NCBI RefSeq assembly: GCF_049341845.1
Contig: NZ_JBMPIT010000010.1
Coordinates: forward strand, 62,001-126,000
Direction of reading: 5' to 3'
From: Curtobacterium guangdongense
GTDB taxonomy: Bacteria > Actinomycetota > Actinomycetes > Actinomycetales > Microbacteriaceae
Length of the DNA: 64,000 bases
Shown: positions 23,340 to 31,557 of the stretch, one piece after another
Layout: every line of letters begins with the position of its first letter
Numbering within the stretch: position 1 is the first letter of the stretch
Translations under genes and position numbers: made by a program
Notes under the pieces: generated by a model
Database searches by the model: none
What the model saw: only the letters and a program-made list of their open reading frames with translations
What the model was told of the DNA's origin: nothing

Positions 23340-25322
23340 TCAGATCTCCACGTCGCTGCCCATCGTCACGGTGCGCTGCGGCGGGAGCCCGAAGCGGGCT
23401 GCCGGGTCCGCCGCGTTGTGGGCGAGCCCGACGAAGAGCTTCTTCCGCCAGGACACCATGCCCCGGTTGCCACGCATCGGCCGCAGTGCACCGCGGGAGA
23501 TGAAGTACGACGCCTCGGCCATGTCGTCCGGGTCGAGGTCGAGCACCTCGGACAAGCACGCCGCGTGCAGGGCGTGCGGCAGGTCCTGGTCGTCGGAGAA
23601 CCCGAACTTCACGGTGATGTGCTCGATGCCGTCGTCGGTGTAGCCGAGGTCGTCGCGGACGAAGGCCTTCGCGTGCGGGACGTGCGGCACGTTCGCCGTG
23701 ATGACGGAGACGATGATGACGTGCTTGTGCACCACGTGGTTGTGCTCGACGTTCGCACGGAGCGCCAGCGGCGTCGTGTCCTTGTTCGGGTGTGGGAAGA
23801 CCGCGACGCCCCGGACGCGCGGCACGTGCTTCGTGTTGATCTTCTCGATGAACTCGTCGAGGGATCCCTCGCGCTCCTGCCGCTCCTGCTGCACGAGCTG
23901 CCGGCCCCGGCGCCACGTCGTCATGACCGTGATCACCGCGAGGGCGATGAGGAGCGGCACCCACCCGCCGTGGATCACCTTCGACAGGTTGCCGGCGAGG
24001 AACGTCAGCTCCAGTCCGCCGAACACGACCGCGGCGACGACGAGCTTCCACGTCGCCCAGTGCCAGAGCGGCTTCACCACGAGGAGCAGCAGGAGCGTGT
24101 CCGTGACGAGCGCCCCGGTCACCGAGACCCCGTAGGCCGTCGCCAGGCTCGCCGACGACCGGAACGCGAGCATGATCGCCATCACGCCGATGAAGAGCAG
24201 CAGGTTCACCGCCGGCAGGTAGATCTGACCGCCCTCCTCCTTCGAGGTCTGGCGGATCGTCAGCGGCGGCAGCAGGCCGAGCTGCACCGCCTGCCGGGTG
24301 AGCGAGAACGCCCCGGAGATGACCGCCTGACTGGCGATGACCGTCGCGGCCGTCGCGAGCACCACGACCGGGAGCTGCGCCCAGTTCGGGAAGAGCAGGA
24401 AGAACGGGTCCTTCGTCGCCTCCGGGTGCTCGAGCACGAGCGCCGCCTGGCCGAGGTAGTTGAGGACCAGCGCGGGGAACACCACGAAGAACCACGCGCG
24501 GCGGATCGGCACCCGGCCGAAGTGCCCCATGTCCGCGTAGAGGGCCTCGGCACCGGTGATCACCAGGACGACGGCGCCCATCGCGACGAACGAGATGAAC
24601 GGGTGCGCGAAGACGAACGCGATCGCCCACGTCGGGGACAGCCCCTGCAGCACGCCGGGGTGCTGGACGATCATCGGGAGGCCGGCCACCGCGATCACGA
24701 CGAACCAGAGCAACATCACCGGACCGAACAGCGTCCCGACCTTGCCGGTACCGAACCGCTGCACGAAGAACAGGATCACGAGGATGACCGCCGCGATCGG
24801 CACGATGAGGTGCCCGACCGCCGGCGCCGCGGTGCCGAGGCCCTCGACCGCGGACAGCACGGAGACCGCCGGGGTGATCACGGAGTCCCCGTAGAAGAGC
24901 GAGACCCCGACGATCCCCACGATGAGGAAGATCGTCGAGCCGCCGCGGCGCTTGGCGTACAGGCGACGGGCCAGCGCGGCGAGCGCCATCACGCCGCCCT
25001 CGCCGTTGTTGTCCGCGCGCATGAGCACGAGGACGTACTTGATCGACACGATGATCGTGATGCTCCAGAACATCATCGAGATCACGCCGTAGACGTCCTC
25101 GGGGATCGGCTTCACGATCCCGCCGTCGATCGTGAACACGGTCCGCAGCGAGTACAGCGGGCTGGTTCCGATGTCGCCGAAGACGACCCCGAGCGCGGCG
25201 AGCGCCAGGGCCGTCATGCCCTTGGGGCCGCCGTGTCCGGTGACGGCGTCGTCGCCGGGTGCGGTGTCCTGACCATGTGCGGCGTCCTCGCCGACAGGAG
25301 CCGCGGAGTGGGTGTCCGTCAC
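23340..25322 (-). CDS. kup: Low-affinity K+ uptake transporter Kup
   Basis: This 660-residue membrane protein has about 12 helices. KUP signatures are LGVVFGDIGTSPLYSLR near the N-terminus and ADNNGEGGVMALAAL near 100, and RDFYGDSVITPAVSVLSAVEG-type LFYGDSVITPAVSVLS follows. The C-terminal 180 residues are cytoplasmic. GTG at 25322 is preferred over an upstream ATG because GGAGAG lies about nine bases before it. It takes up K+ in symport with H+. The promoter side has a TGAACGCTC/GAGCGTTCA inverted repeat. Confidence 0.94.
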   Translation of the reverse strand: MTDTHSAAPVGEDAAHGQDTAPGDDAVTGHGGPKGMTALALAALGVVFGDIGTSPLYSLRTVFTIDGGIVKPIPEDVYGVISMMFWSITIIVSIKYVLVLMRADNNGEGGVMALAALARRLYAKRRGGSTIFLIVGIVGVSLFYGDSVITPAVSVLSAVEGLGTAAPAVGHLIVPIAAVILVILFFVQRFGTGKVGTLFGPVMLLWFVVIAVAGLPMIVQHPGVLQGLSPTWAIAFVFAHPFISFVAMGAVVLVITGAEALYADMGHFGRVPIRRAWFFVVFPALVLNYLGQAALVLEHPEATKDPFFLLFPNWAQLPVVVLATAATVIASQAVISGAFSLTRQAVQLGLLPPLTIRQTSKEEGGQIYLPAVNLLLFIGVMAIMLAFRSSASLATAYGVSVTGALVTDTLLLLLVVKPLWHWATWKLVVAAVVFGGLELTFLAGNLSKVIHGGWVPLLIALAVITVMTTWRRGRQLVQQERQEREGSLDEFIEKINTKHVPRVRGVAVFPHPNKDTTPLALRANVEHNHVVHKHVIIVSVITANVPHVPHAKAFVRDDLGYTDDGIEHITVKFGFSDDQDLPHALHAACLSEVLDLDPDDMAEASYFISRGALRPMRGNRGMVSWRKKLFVGLAHNAADPAARFGLPPQRTVTMGSDVEI

Positions 25323-25387
25323 GCTCGATCTCTCCACAATCCAGTCGCCAGGGAAGCGGCCAGCGATCATCCTGCCACCGCCCGGCG

Positions 25388-25418
25388 TGAACGCTCGCAG
25401 CCACGACCTGAGCGTTCA
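25388..25418. promoter_or_regulatory. Inverted repeat in the divergent kup / alcohol dehydrogenase gap
   Basis: TGAACGCTC (25388-25396) and GAGCGTTCA (25410-25418) are perfect 9-base arms 13 bases apart, upstream of both genes. It could be an operator or a kup leader hairpin. For the plus-strand gene a TATCCT box (25453-25458) lies six bases before its ATG. Confidence 0.5.
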
Positions 25419-25464
25419 GCACGGGTGGACGACACCTGTTGTGTAACAGGCGTATCCTGCCGCC

Positions 25465-26496
25465 ATGAAGGCTCTCCAGTACCGCACCATCGGCTCCCGT
25501 CCGGAGCTCGTCGACATCCCGAAGCCCGTCCCTGGCGCGTCGGAGGTCCTGCTCCGCGTCACCGCCGCCGGGGCCTGCCACTCGGACGAGTTCATCATGG
25601 GCACGTCCGCCGAGGACTACTGGTTCAAGCCCGTCCCGCTGACGCTCGGCCACGAGGTCGCCGGCGTCGTCGAGGCGATCGGCGAGGGCGTGCACGGCGT
25701 CGAGGTCGGCGAGTCCGTCCTGGTCTACGGGCCGTGGGGCTGCGGCCGCTGCTACGCGTGCGCATCGGGCGAGGAGCAGAACTGCGAGCACGGCATGCGC
25801 GCACCCGGGATCTTCAGCGACGGCGGCATGGCCGAGTACATGATCGTCGACGACGCCCGCCACCTCGTGCCGATCGGCGATCTCGACCCGGTCGCGAACG
25901 TCTCGCTGACCGACGCGGCGCTCACCCCGTACCGCGCCGTGAAGTCCGCGCTCCCCCGTCTGACCCCCGGCACCACCGCCGTCGTCATCGGCTCCGGTGG
26001 GCTCGGTCACGTCGCGATCCAGCTCCTCAAGGCGCTGACCCAGTCGACCGTCGTGGTGCTCGACGTCGACGACGACAAGCTGTCGTTCGCCGAGTCGGTC
26101 GGCGCCGACCACACCTTCCTGTCGAACCCCGACGCGATCGAGAGCGTCAAGGGCATCACGCGCGGCCTCGGTGCCGACGTCGTGTTCGACTTCGTGGGCA
26201 TCCAGCCGACCGCCGACCTCGCCGCGGGCATGATCCGCGTCGCCGGGGACATCGTCGTCGTCGGTGTCGCGACGGGCGCCGTCCCGGTCGGGCAGACCAC
26301 CGTGCCGCTCGACGTCAACGCGCGGGCGATCAACTGGGGGTCCCGCACCGAGCTCATGGAGGTCATCGAGCTCGCCAAGAAGGGCGCGATCTCCATCCAC
26401 GTCGAGGAGTACTCGATGGACCAGGCGACGGAGGCGTACGACCGCCTGCACGCCGGCAAGGTGCGTGGCCGCGCCGTGGTGGTGCCGACCCGCTGA
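25465..26496 (+). CDS. Zinc-dependent alcohol dehydrogenase (NAD(P)+)
   Basis: This 343-residue medium-chain dehydrogenase has catalytic Zn ligands in GACHSDEF (Cys, about 38) and GHEVAGVVEAIG (His-Glu, about 62). The structural Zn site CGRCYACASGEEQNC (four Cys, about 93-107) is intact. The cofactor loop is GSGGLGHVAIQLLKA, and D in VVLDVDDD favours NAD. TATCCT six bases before the ATG and no ribosome binding site suggest a leaderless transcript. It probably oxidises or reduces primary or aromatic alcohols/aldehydes; the true substrate is unknown. Confidence 0.92.
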   Translation: MKALQYRTIGSRPELVDIPKPVPGASEVLLRVTAAGACHSDEFIMGTSAEDYWFKPVPLTLGHEVAGVVEAIGEGVHGVEVGESVLVYGPWGCGRCYACASGEEQNCEHGMRAPGIFSDGGMAEYMIVDDARHLVPIGDLDPVANVSLTDAALTPYRAVKSALPRLTPGTTAVVIGSGGLGHVAIQLLKALTQSTVVVLDVDDDKLSFAESVGADHTFLSNPDAIESVKGITRGLGADVVFDFVGIQPTADLAAGMIRVAGDIVVVGVATGAVPVGQTTVPLDVNARAINWGSRTELMEVIELAKKGAISIHVEEYSMDQATEAYDRLHAGKVRGRAVVVPTR

Positions 26497-26503
26497 GCCA
26501 GGT

Positions 26504-26551
26504 GACGGACGGGAGGCTCGTGGCGGCGCCGCCACGAGCCTCCCGTCCGTC
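26504..26551. repeat. Family A intergenic palindrome, copy 2 (perfect, 48 bases)
   Basis: Two 24-base arms meet at 26527/26528 with no spacer. The arm contains ACGGACGGGAGGCTCGTGGC. It sits between the convergent dehydrogenase and polyphosphate kinase 2 genes and fills almost the whole gap, so it probably also acts as a bidirectional terminator. Confidence 0.9.
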
Positions 26552-26557
26552 TGCTGC

Positions 26558-27466
26558 TCACTCCTCCATCTGGAGCGCCTTGCCGCGCATCACCAGCAGC
26601 GGATCGGGCGGTAGCGCGACCGACGGGTCCTTGTCCTCGTAGTCGAACTGCGCGAGGAAGTACCGCATCGCGTTCACGCGGGCACGCTTCTTGTCGTTCG
26701 ACCGGACGATCGTCCACGGCGCGTACCGCTTGTCGGTGCGGCGGAACATCTCTTCCTTCGCCGCCGTGTAGTCGTCCCACACGCGGAGCGACGCGACGTC
26801 GTTCGGCGAGAGCTTCCACCGGCGAACCGGGTCCAGCTGCCGGATGGCGAACCGGGTGCGCTGCTCCTTCCGGGTCACCGAGAACCAGAACTTCGTGACG
26901 TGGATGCCCGAGTCGACGAGCATCCGCTCGAACGACGGCGCCTGCGCCATGAACGTCTCGTACTCCTCGTCCGAGCAGTAGCCCATCACACGCTCGACCC
27001 CGGCGCGGTTGTACCAGGAGCGGTCGAACATCACGATCTCCCCGGCGCTCGGCAGGTACTCGACGTAGCGCTGGAAGTACCACTGGCCCTGCTCGCGCTC
27101 GGTCGGCTTCGACAGCGCGACGACGCGGGACGTCCTGGGGTTGAGGTGCTCGGTGAACCGCTTGATCGTGCCGCCCTTGCCGGCCGCGTCCCGGCCCTCG
27201 AAGAGGATGATCGCGCGGCGGCCGTTGTCCTCGAGCCAGTACTGGAACTTCAGCAGCTCGACCTGCAGGCGGTACTTCTCGAACTCGTACTCGTCGCGGC
27301 TCATCCGCTCGTCGTACGGGTAGTCCTCTTTCCATGTGTAGATCGGGTTGCCCTGCGGATCGATCAGCTCCGGGTCGGGCGTGTGGGCGTTGTCGACCGT
27401 GTACCCGCGGGTCCGCAGGTCCTCGATGTACTCGCGCAGGTCCCCGATGGGGGCGGCATCCAGCAC
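26558..27466 (-). CDS. ppk2: Polyphosphate kinase 2 (PPK2)
   Basis: This 302-residue cytoplasmic kinase transfers phosphate between polyphosphate and nucleotides. The Walker A loop is FEGRDAAGKGGTIK (residues 89-102), Walker B and the lid are seen in VMFDRSWYNRAGVERVMG, and FWFSVTRKEQRTRF follows. GTG at 27466 is chosen because GAGGAGG lies five bases upstream. It belongs to the one-domain group. Whether it favours ADP, GDP or AMP cannot be read here. It is convergent with the alcohol dehydrogenase. Confidence 0.93.
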   Translation of the reverse strand: MLDAAPIGDLREYIEDLRTRGYTVDNAHTPDPELIDPQGNPIYTWKEDYPYDERMSRDEYEFEKYRLQVELLKFQYWLEDNGRRAIILFEGRDAAGKGGTIKRFTEHLNPRTSRVVALSKPTEREQGQWYFQRYVEYLPSAGEIVMFDRSWYNRAGVERVMGYCSDEEYETFMAQAPSFERMLVDSGIHVTKFWFSVTRKEQRTRFAIRQLDPVRRWKLSPNDVASLRVWDDYTAAKEEMFRRTDKRYAPWTIVRSNDKKRARVNAMRYFLAQFDYEDKDPSVALPPDPLLVMRGKALQMEE

Positions 27467-27552
27467 GGCGTCCTCCTCTGCCGGCGCGGGATCGGGTGCG
27501 CGGCTCCCACCGGTATAGCAACACGGCGTGAACGGCGGCCGACCGACAGGCG

Positions 27553-28416
27553 TCAGGTCCCAGCGGGTGTGCCACCGAGGAACGGCACGAGCTGATCGAG
27601 GAGCTCGCGCGGCCTGTCCAGGGGAACGATGTGCCCGCTCGTCGGGATCGAGACGCTTCCGAGGTGGTCCGTGATCGACTGCAGCTGCCGCGCGGTGGCG
27701 TCGCCGACCACCTGTGCGCCGATGGCCAGCGTCGGGACGCGCAACCGCAGCCGACGGCTCGCCTCGGCGATCTGCTCGGCATTCCGAGGCATCGCGCGGT
27801 AGTACTCGAGCCCGCAGCGGAGCGCCTCCCGCCCGCTGTACGCGCGGACGAATGCGTCGCGGATGGTCGCAGCCACGCCCGACTGATCCGCTGTGCCGGC
27901 GCGGAGGAAGAAGTCGAGGTACTCGGCTTCGTGGCCTTCGATGACGGTCTCGGCGAGGCCGGGAACCGCATGGAACCCGAACCACCACGGCGCACCGTTC
28001 CGGAAGAACCCCTCGGCACCGGGCAGCAGCCCGATGGTCGACTCCATCAGGACGAGCCGTGACACCCGGTGCGGATGTTCGAGTGCGAGCATGAACGCCG
28101 GTGGTGCGCCGGCATCGATCGCGACGACAGCCGCAGTGGGCGCGTCCATGGCGTCGAGGAGCCCAGCCATGTCGGCCGCCAGGTTCCGAGCGTCGTAACC
28201 CGCACGTTCGCGGTCGCTCCCGCCGAGGCCGCGGAGGTCGGGGGCGATGACCCGGTGCGATCGGGACAGCACGGGGATCACGTCGCTCCAGACCCGCCAG
28301 GTGTGCGGGAAACCGTGCATCAGGAGCACAGGAGACCCGGTACCGACGATCGCGACGTTGAGTCGGGTGCCGTTCGTCGCGACCTGGGTCTCGACGGTCG
28401 ATGGGCTGCTGGTCAT
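27553..28416 (-). CDS. Alpha/beta hydrolase, epoxide-hydrolase or haloalkane-dehalogenase type
   Basis: This 287-residue hydrolase has the HGFPHTW oxyanion motif (about residues 34-40) and an Asp nucleophile in VVAIDAGAPP (about 103), not Ser. That favours epoxide hydrolase, fluoroacetate dehalogenase or related activities. The catalytic His is in TSGHIVPLDRP near 262. GGAG lies before the ATG. It is divergent from an HxlR regulator with 51 bases between and a palindrome covering its promoter, so it is probably induced by a reactive compound. Confidence 0.87.
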   Translation of the reverse strand: MTSSPSTVETQVATNGTRLNVAIVGTGSPVLLMHGFPHTWRVWSDVIPVLSRSHRVIAPDLRGLGGSDRERAGYDARNLAADMAGLLDAMDAPTAAVVAIDAGAPPAFMLALEHPHRVSRLVLMESTIGLLPGAEGFFRNGAPWWFGFHAVPGLAETVIEGHEAEYLDFFLRAGTADQSGVAATIRDAFVRAYSGREALRCGLEYYRAMPRNAEQIAEASRRLRLRVPTLAIGAQVVGDATARQLQSITDHLGSVSIPTSGHIVPLDRPRELLDQLVPFLGGTPAGT

Positions 28417-28428
28417 GGCGCTCCCTGT

Positions 28429-28445
28429 GGTTACCATTGGTGACC
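28429..28445. promoter_or_regulatory. Candidate HxlR operator between hydrolase and regulator
   Basis: GGTTACC-ATT-GGTGACC forms an inverted repeat with one mismatch, in the middle of a 51-base divergent promoter region. Its position covers both promoters. Confidence 0.6.
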
Positions 28446-28467
28446 ACATGATGGTAGGAGACCGCCC

Positions 28468-28926
28468 ATGCACGGGAAAGACGGCACTTCGGCGAAACAC
28501 GGTCACCAGCAGGTGACCGCCCGCTCGCCCCTGCGTCGAGGTGACCTCTTCGATCCGGCCTGCCCGACCCGGCAGCTCCTGGACCGGCTCGGCGGCAAGT
28601 GGACGTCCATGGCGGTGAAGGTGCTCGGCGACGAGCATCCCGGTGAGGTCCGCTTTGCCGAGCTGAAGCGTCGCATGCCCGGGATCTCGCAGAAGATGCT
28701 CGCGCAGACGCTCAGGAGCCTCGAACGCGACTCGTTGGTCGAGCGACGCGTCGAACCGACCACACCGCCGAAGGTCCACTACCGGCTCACGGCGCTCGGC
28801 CAGTCACTCACCGAGCCGATCGCCGCCCTACGGGACTGGGCGGAACGCCACATGGCGCGGATCGATGCCGCGGGACTCGCCTGGGACGCTGCCCGAATGG
28901 GACCGGACAACCACGGCGACGCGTGA
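28468..28926 (+). CDS. HxlR-family transcriptional regulator
   Basis: This 152-residue winged-helix protein has the HxlR hallmark CPTRQLLDRLGGKWT (Cys about residue 32), then FAELKRRMPGISQKMLAQTLRSLERDSLVER with the recognition helix, and VHYRLTALGQSL as the wing. The conserved N-terminal Cys can sense thiol-reactive compounds in related proteins. The start is ATG at 28468; other in-frame starts are possible. It probably controls the divergent hydrolase and itself through the palindrome at 28429-28445. Its 3' end is five bases from the tRNA-Arg gene. Confidence 0.88.
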   Translation: MHGKDGTSAKHGHQQVTARSPLRRGDLFDPACPTRQLLDRLGGKWTSMAVKVLGDEHPGEVRFAELKRRMPGISQKMLAQTLRSLERDSLVERRVEPTTPPKVHYRLTALGQSLTEPIAALRDWAERHMARIDAAGLAWDAARMGPDNHGDA

Positions 28927-28930
28927 GGCT

Positions 28931-29005
28931 TGGTGCCCCTGGAGGGACTCGAACCCCCAACCCTTTCCTTAGGACGGAACTGCTCTTCCATTGAGCTACA
29001 GAGGC
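28931..29005 (-). tRNA. tRNA-Arg (CCT anticodon)
   Basis: The gene reads on the minus strand from GCCTCTG (29005) to the encoded CCA at 28931-28933. The acceptor stem is GCCTCTG/CAGGGGC with a G-T pair. The anticodon stem TTCC/GGAA encloses GTCCTAA, giving CCT. The T arm has GGTTCGAGTCC. A TAGAGT -10 lies ten bases upstream (29021-29016, minus). Confidence 0.95.
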
Positions 29006-29038
29006 CGGCCCGTCCACTCTAGCGGGACCGGCGGGCAC

Positions 29039-30130
29039 CTAGTCCCGGAACGGCTCCAGGAACGCGACGAGCTCGGCCGCGTACGACTCCGGCTGCTCGA
29101 ACGGGGCGAAGTGCCCGCCGCGCTCGGGTTCCGACAGGTACACGAGGTTCGTCGTCCGCTCGAGCCATTCCCTCGGCGCACGGACGAGGTCGCCCGGGTA
29201 GAGCGTGAACCCGGACGGTGCCTCCACCCGGCGTGCGGACTGCTCGGGCGGGATCGCCGCGTTCTCGTGGTACATCCGCATGGCGGAGCCGATCGTGCCC
29301 GTCGCCCAGTACTCGGTGACGAGCTGGAGCACCTCGTCCCGCGTGTACACCGACCACAGGTCGCCGTCGCAGTCGCTCCACGACCGGAGCTTCTCGACGA
29401 TCCACGCGGCGAGCCCCGCTGGTGAGTCGTTCAACCCGACCGCCGCGGTCTGCGGCTTCGTCCGGTGCATCGACGCGTACGCGCCCTCGGTGTCCCGCCA
29501 CCGGAACGTCGCCGCCACGAAGTCGCGCTCGGCGGGCGAGAGACCGCCGACGTCGATGCCGGGCCACGGCAACCCGCCGTCGATGCGGTGCACGGCGACC
29601 ACGCGGTCCTGGTGGTCGAGCGCGAGGTACCGGGCGACGTGCGTGCCGATGTCCCCACCGGCGACCGCGAACCGGTCGTACCCGAGCTCGGTCATGAGCG
29701 TCGCCCAGAGCCCCGCGACCGCCCGCGCGTCGATCGGCGTCGGCGGCGCGTCCGAGAAGCCGTACCCGGGCATGTCCGGCACGACGACGTCGAACCCCGC
29801 GTCGACGAGCAGCGGCAGGACCTTCCGGTACCGCCAGGTCGAGTCCGGCCAGCCGTGCGCGAGCAGCAGGGGCGTGCCGCCGTCCCCGGCGTGCAGGACG
29901 TTGATGCCGATCCCGTCGATCTCGACGGTGCGGCTCGGGAGCGCGGCGAGAGCGTCGCGATGGGCGTCGAAGTCGAACCCGTCCGCCCAGTACTCGACGA
30001 GCTCGCGCAGTTCGGCGACGTCGACGCCGAGCGACCACCCCTGCACACCGGGTGCGTCGGGCCAGCGCGTCGCCCGCAGTCGCGCACGGAGGTCCGTGAC
30101 GGTGTCGTCGTCGATCCGCATCTCGGTCAT
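29039..30130 (-). CDS. Microsomal-type epoxide hydrolase (EHN domain)
   Basis: This 363-residue protein has the epoxide hydrolase N-terminal domain (LRARLRATRWPDAP, about residues 13-26) and an alpha/beta-hydrolase core. The oxyanion motif is AHGWPDST (about 94), the Asp nucleophile lies in AGGDIGTHVARYL (about 160), and the His is in ERGGHFAPFEQPE (about 340). It opens epoxides to diols. TAGCGT lies six bases before the ATG (leaderless). It diverges from the low-molecular-weight phosphatase by 46 bases. Confidence 0.9.
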   Translation of the reverse strand: MTEMRIDDDTVTDLRARLRATRWPDAPGVQGWSLGVDVAELRELVEYWADGFDFDAHRDALAALPSRTVEIDGIGINVLHAGDGGTPLLLAHGWPDSTWRYRKVLPLLVDAGFDVVVPDMPGYGFSDAPPTPIDARAVAGLWATLMTELGYDRFAVAGGDIGTHVARYLALDHQDRVVAVHRIDGGLPWPGIDVGGLSPAERDFVAATFRWRDTEGAYASMHRTKPQTAAVGLNDSPAGLAAWIVEKLRSWSDCDGDLWSVYTRDEVLQLVTEYWATGTIGSAMRMYHENAAIPPEQSARRVEAPSGFTLYPGDLVRAPREWLERTTNLVYLSEPERGGHFAPFEQPESYAAELVAFLEPFRD

Positions 30131-30176
30131 GGCCCGACGCTACGCATCCCCTCCGACAACCGTGCAGGATGGGCGG

Positions 30177-30593
30177 ATGACCACGCCGAGGCCCGCTGTG
30201 CTCTTCGTCTGTGTCCACAACGCCGGCCGCTCCCAGATGGCCGCCGGCTACCTCCGGCACCTCGCCGGCGACCGGGTCGACGTCTTCTCCGCCGGCTCCG
30301 AGCCCGCCGATCGCATCAACCAGGTCGCCGTCGACGCGATGGCCGAGGACGGCGTCGACATCCTCGGTGAAGCACCGAGGATCCTCACCACGGACGCCGT
30401 CCGGCAGGCGGACGTCGTGATCACGATGGGCTGCGGCGACGCGTGCCCGGTGTTCCCGGGCAAGCGGTACGAGGACTGGGCGCTCACGGACCCCGCCGGG
30501 CTCCCACTCGACGCCGTCCGCCCGATCCGCGACGACATCCGCGACCGTGTCCGGACGCTGATCGCGGACCTGACGCCGAGCGCACGCCGGTGA
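30177..30593 (+). CDS. Low-molecular-weight phosphatase, arsenate reductase type
   Basis: This 138-residue protein has the CX5R loop FVCVHNAGRSQMAAG (Cys12 and Arg18). MGCGDACPVFPGKRYEDWALTDPAG (about residues 82-106) gives Cys84 and Cys88, as in thioredoxin- or mycothiol-linked arsenate reductases. It probably reduces arsenate to arsenite in the cytoplasm. No arsenite efflux gene or ArsR lies beside it, so another phosphate-type substrate is possible. CAGGAT lies six bases before the ATG. It is followed by a family A repeat and a terminator. Confidence 0.88.
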   Translation: MTTPRPAVLFVCVHNAGRSQMAAGYLRHLAGDRVDVFSAGSEPADRINQVAVDAMAEDGVDILGEAPRILTTDAVRQADVVITMGCGDACPVFPGKRYEDWALTDPAGLPLDAVRPIRDDIRDRVRTLIADLTPSARR

Positions 30594-30599
30594 CGACGA

Positions 30600-30643
30600 C
30601 GGACGGGAGGCTCGTGGCGGCCCCGCCACGAGCCTCCCGTCCG
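30600..30643. repeat. Family A intergenic palindrome, copy 3
   Basis: Arms of 21 bases (30600-30620 and 30623-30643) pair exactly around CC. The arm reads CGGACGGGAGGCTCGTGGCG plus G. One centre base differs from copies 1 and 2 (GGCGGCCCCGCC instead of GGCGGCGCCGCC). It begins seven bases after the phosphatase stop. Confidence 0.9.
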
Positions 30644-30652
30644 GAACCGGGA

Positions 30653-30694
30653 AACGGACACCGCACCACGCGACTGCGCGGTGCGGTGTCCGTT
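30653..30694. terminator. Bidirectional terminator between phosphatase and HNH genes
   Basis: AACGGACACCGCACC (30653-30667) pairs with GGTGCGGTGTCCGTT (30680-30694) with a 12-base loop. It lies between convergent genes, next to the family A repeat. Confidence 0.8.
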
Positions 30695-30712
30695 CCGTGG
30701 TGCGTGCCGCCG

Positions 30713-31207
30713 CTACGCGGCGATGAGGAACTCGTCCCACTCGGCCTGCGGACGCTCGACGCCGCGCACGACCCAGCTCGAACCGTGCGGCGCCTTCGGG
30801 CGGAACCGCAGGTGCCAGCCCATCTCCCGCGGGGTGCGGTCGCCCTTGGCGTTGTTGCACGCCAGGCAGCACGCGACGAGGTTCTCCCACGAGTCCTCGC
30901 CCCCGCGCGACTTCGGCTGCACGTGATCGATCGTGGTCGCGTGCCGGTCGCAGTACGCGCACCGGTTGGCGTCCCGGCGGAGCACACCGCGTCGGGACAC
31001 CGGCACGAGTCTCGAGTGCGGGATGCGCACGTACCTCGTGAGGATGATGACGGACGGACGGTCGAAGCTCGACGTCGACCCGGTGACGGGGTGTTCGACG
31101 TCGGCGGCGACGATGGCGGCCTTCTGGTTCATGACCAGCACGAGGGCCCGCCGGAACGAGATGACCGCGAGGGGCTCGTAACCGGCGTTGAGGACGAGAG
31201 TGCGCAT
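30713..31207 (-). CDS. HNH endonuclease-family protein
   Basis: This 164-residue protein starts MRTLVLNAGYEPLAVISFRRA, a start highly typical of the small HNH proteins of actinobacteria. A zinc knuckle is formed by CAYC (83-86) and CLAC (114-117), and the HNH catalytic Asp-His is in TTIDHVQPKSRGG (D94, H95) with N108 and N118 in ENLVACCLACNNAKG. GGAAGGGAA precedes the ATG at 31207. The protein may nick DNA in repair or be regulatory; no restriction partner is near. A 31-codon open frame and a hairpin precede it. Confidence 0.88.
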   Translation of the reverse strand: MRTLVLNAGYEPLAVISFRRALVLVMNQKAAIVAADVEHPVTGSTSSFDRPSVIILTRYVRIPHSRLVPVSRRGVLRRDANRCAYCDRHATTIDHVQPKSRGGEDSWENLVACCLACNNAKGDRTPREMGWHLRFRPKAPHGSSWVVRGVERPQAEWDEFLIAA

Positions 31208-31307
31208 GGGTTCCCTTCCGACGTGCCTGGACGGCTTCCAGGCGGTGCGGGGCACCGGACCGGACGATGACGAACGGGTGACCGCGAACCCGGTCCCGGA
31301 ACGAAGA

Positions 31308-31335
31308 AGAGCACCACCCCGCAGGGCAGTGCTCT
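31308..31335 (-). terminator. Attenuator-like hairpin before the HNH gene
   Basis: AGAGCAC (31308-31314) pairs with GTGCTCT (31329-31335). On the minus strand it starts three bases after the stop of the 31-codon open frame and is followed by CTTCGTTCC. Confidence 0.5.
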
Positions 31336-31338
31336 CCA

Positions 31339-31434
31339 TCACGCTGGGGCGTGCAGGTGCACGCAGGTCGTGGTCGACCATATGTCGACGTGCGCGCGCC
31401 GACCCATGGTGCGGGTCGTGCGTGACGTTGACAT
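31339..31434 (-). CDS. Candidate 31-residue leader peptide before the HNH gene
   Basis: AGGAG lies five bases before an ATG at 31434, followed by 31 codons and TGA at 31339-31341. The peptide begins MSTSRTTRTMGRRAHVDIW and contains seven Thr residues. RRAHVDIW-x-x-x-x-C resembles the RRHVDL-x-x-C pattern of actinobacterial cysteine-type leader peptides, and a hairpin starts just after the stop. The downstream gene is an HNH protein, not a cysteine gene, so the role is unknown and the frame may be chance. The rest of 31208-31557 holds no clear gene. Confidence 0.4.
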   Translation of the reverse strand: MSTSRTTRTMGRRAHVDIWSTTTCVHLHAPA

Positions 31435-31485
31435 GGGGTCTCCTGTTCGGGCCGTGTCGGGCCGATGTCGCCAGGTTAACCCAGA

Positions 31486-31518
31486 AACCGGCCCAGCACG
31501 AGGAGTGCTGGGCCGGTT
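31486..31518 (-). terminator. Terminator of the NlpC/P60 gene
   Basis: AACCGGCCCAGCAC (31486-31499) pairs with GTGCTGGGCCGGTT (31505-31518) around GAGGA. On the minus strand TTTCTGG follows the stem. Confidence 0.85.
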
Positions 31519-31557
31519 CTCCGGTTGTTCAGGTTCGCGTCAGGCCACGCGGGCGGG

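Noticed and set aside
23035..26535. 1166-codon minus-strand frame over kup and alcohol dehydrogenase
   Set aside because: Low-complexity shadow; the Kup and dehydrogenase motifs are in other frames.
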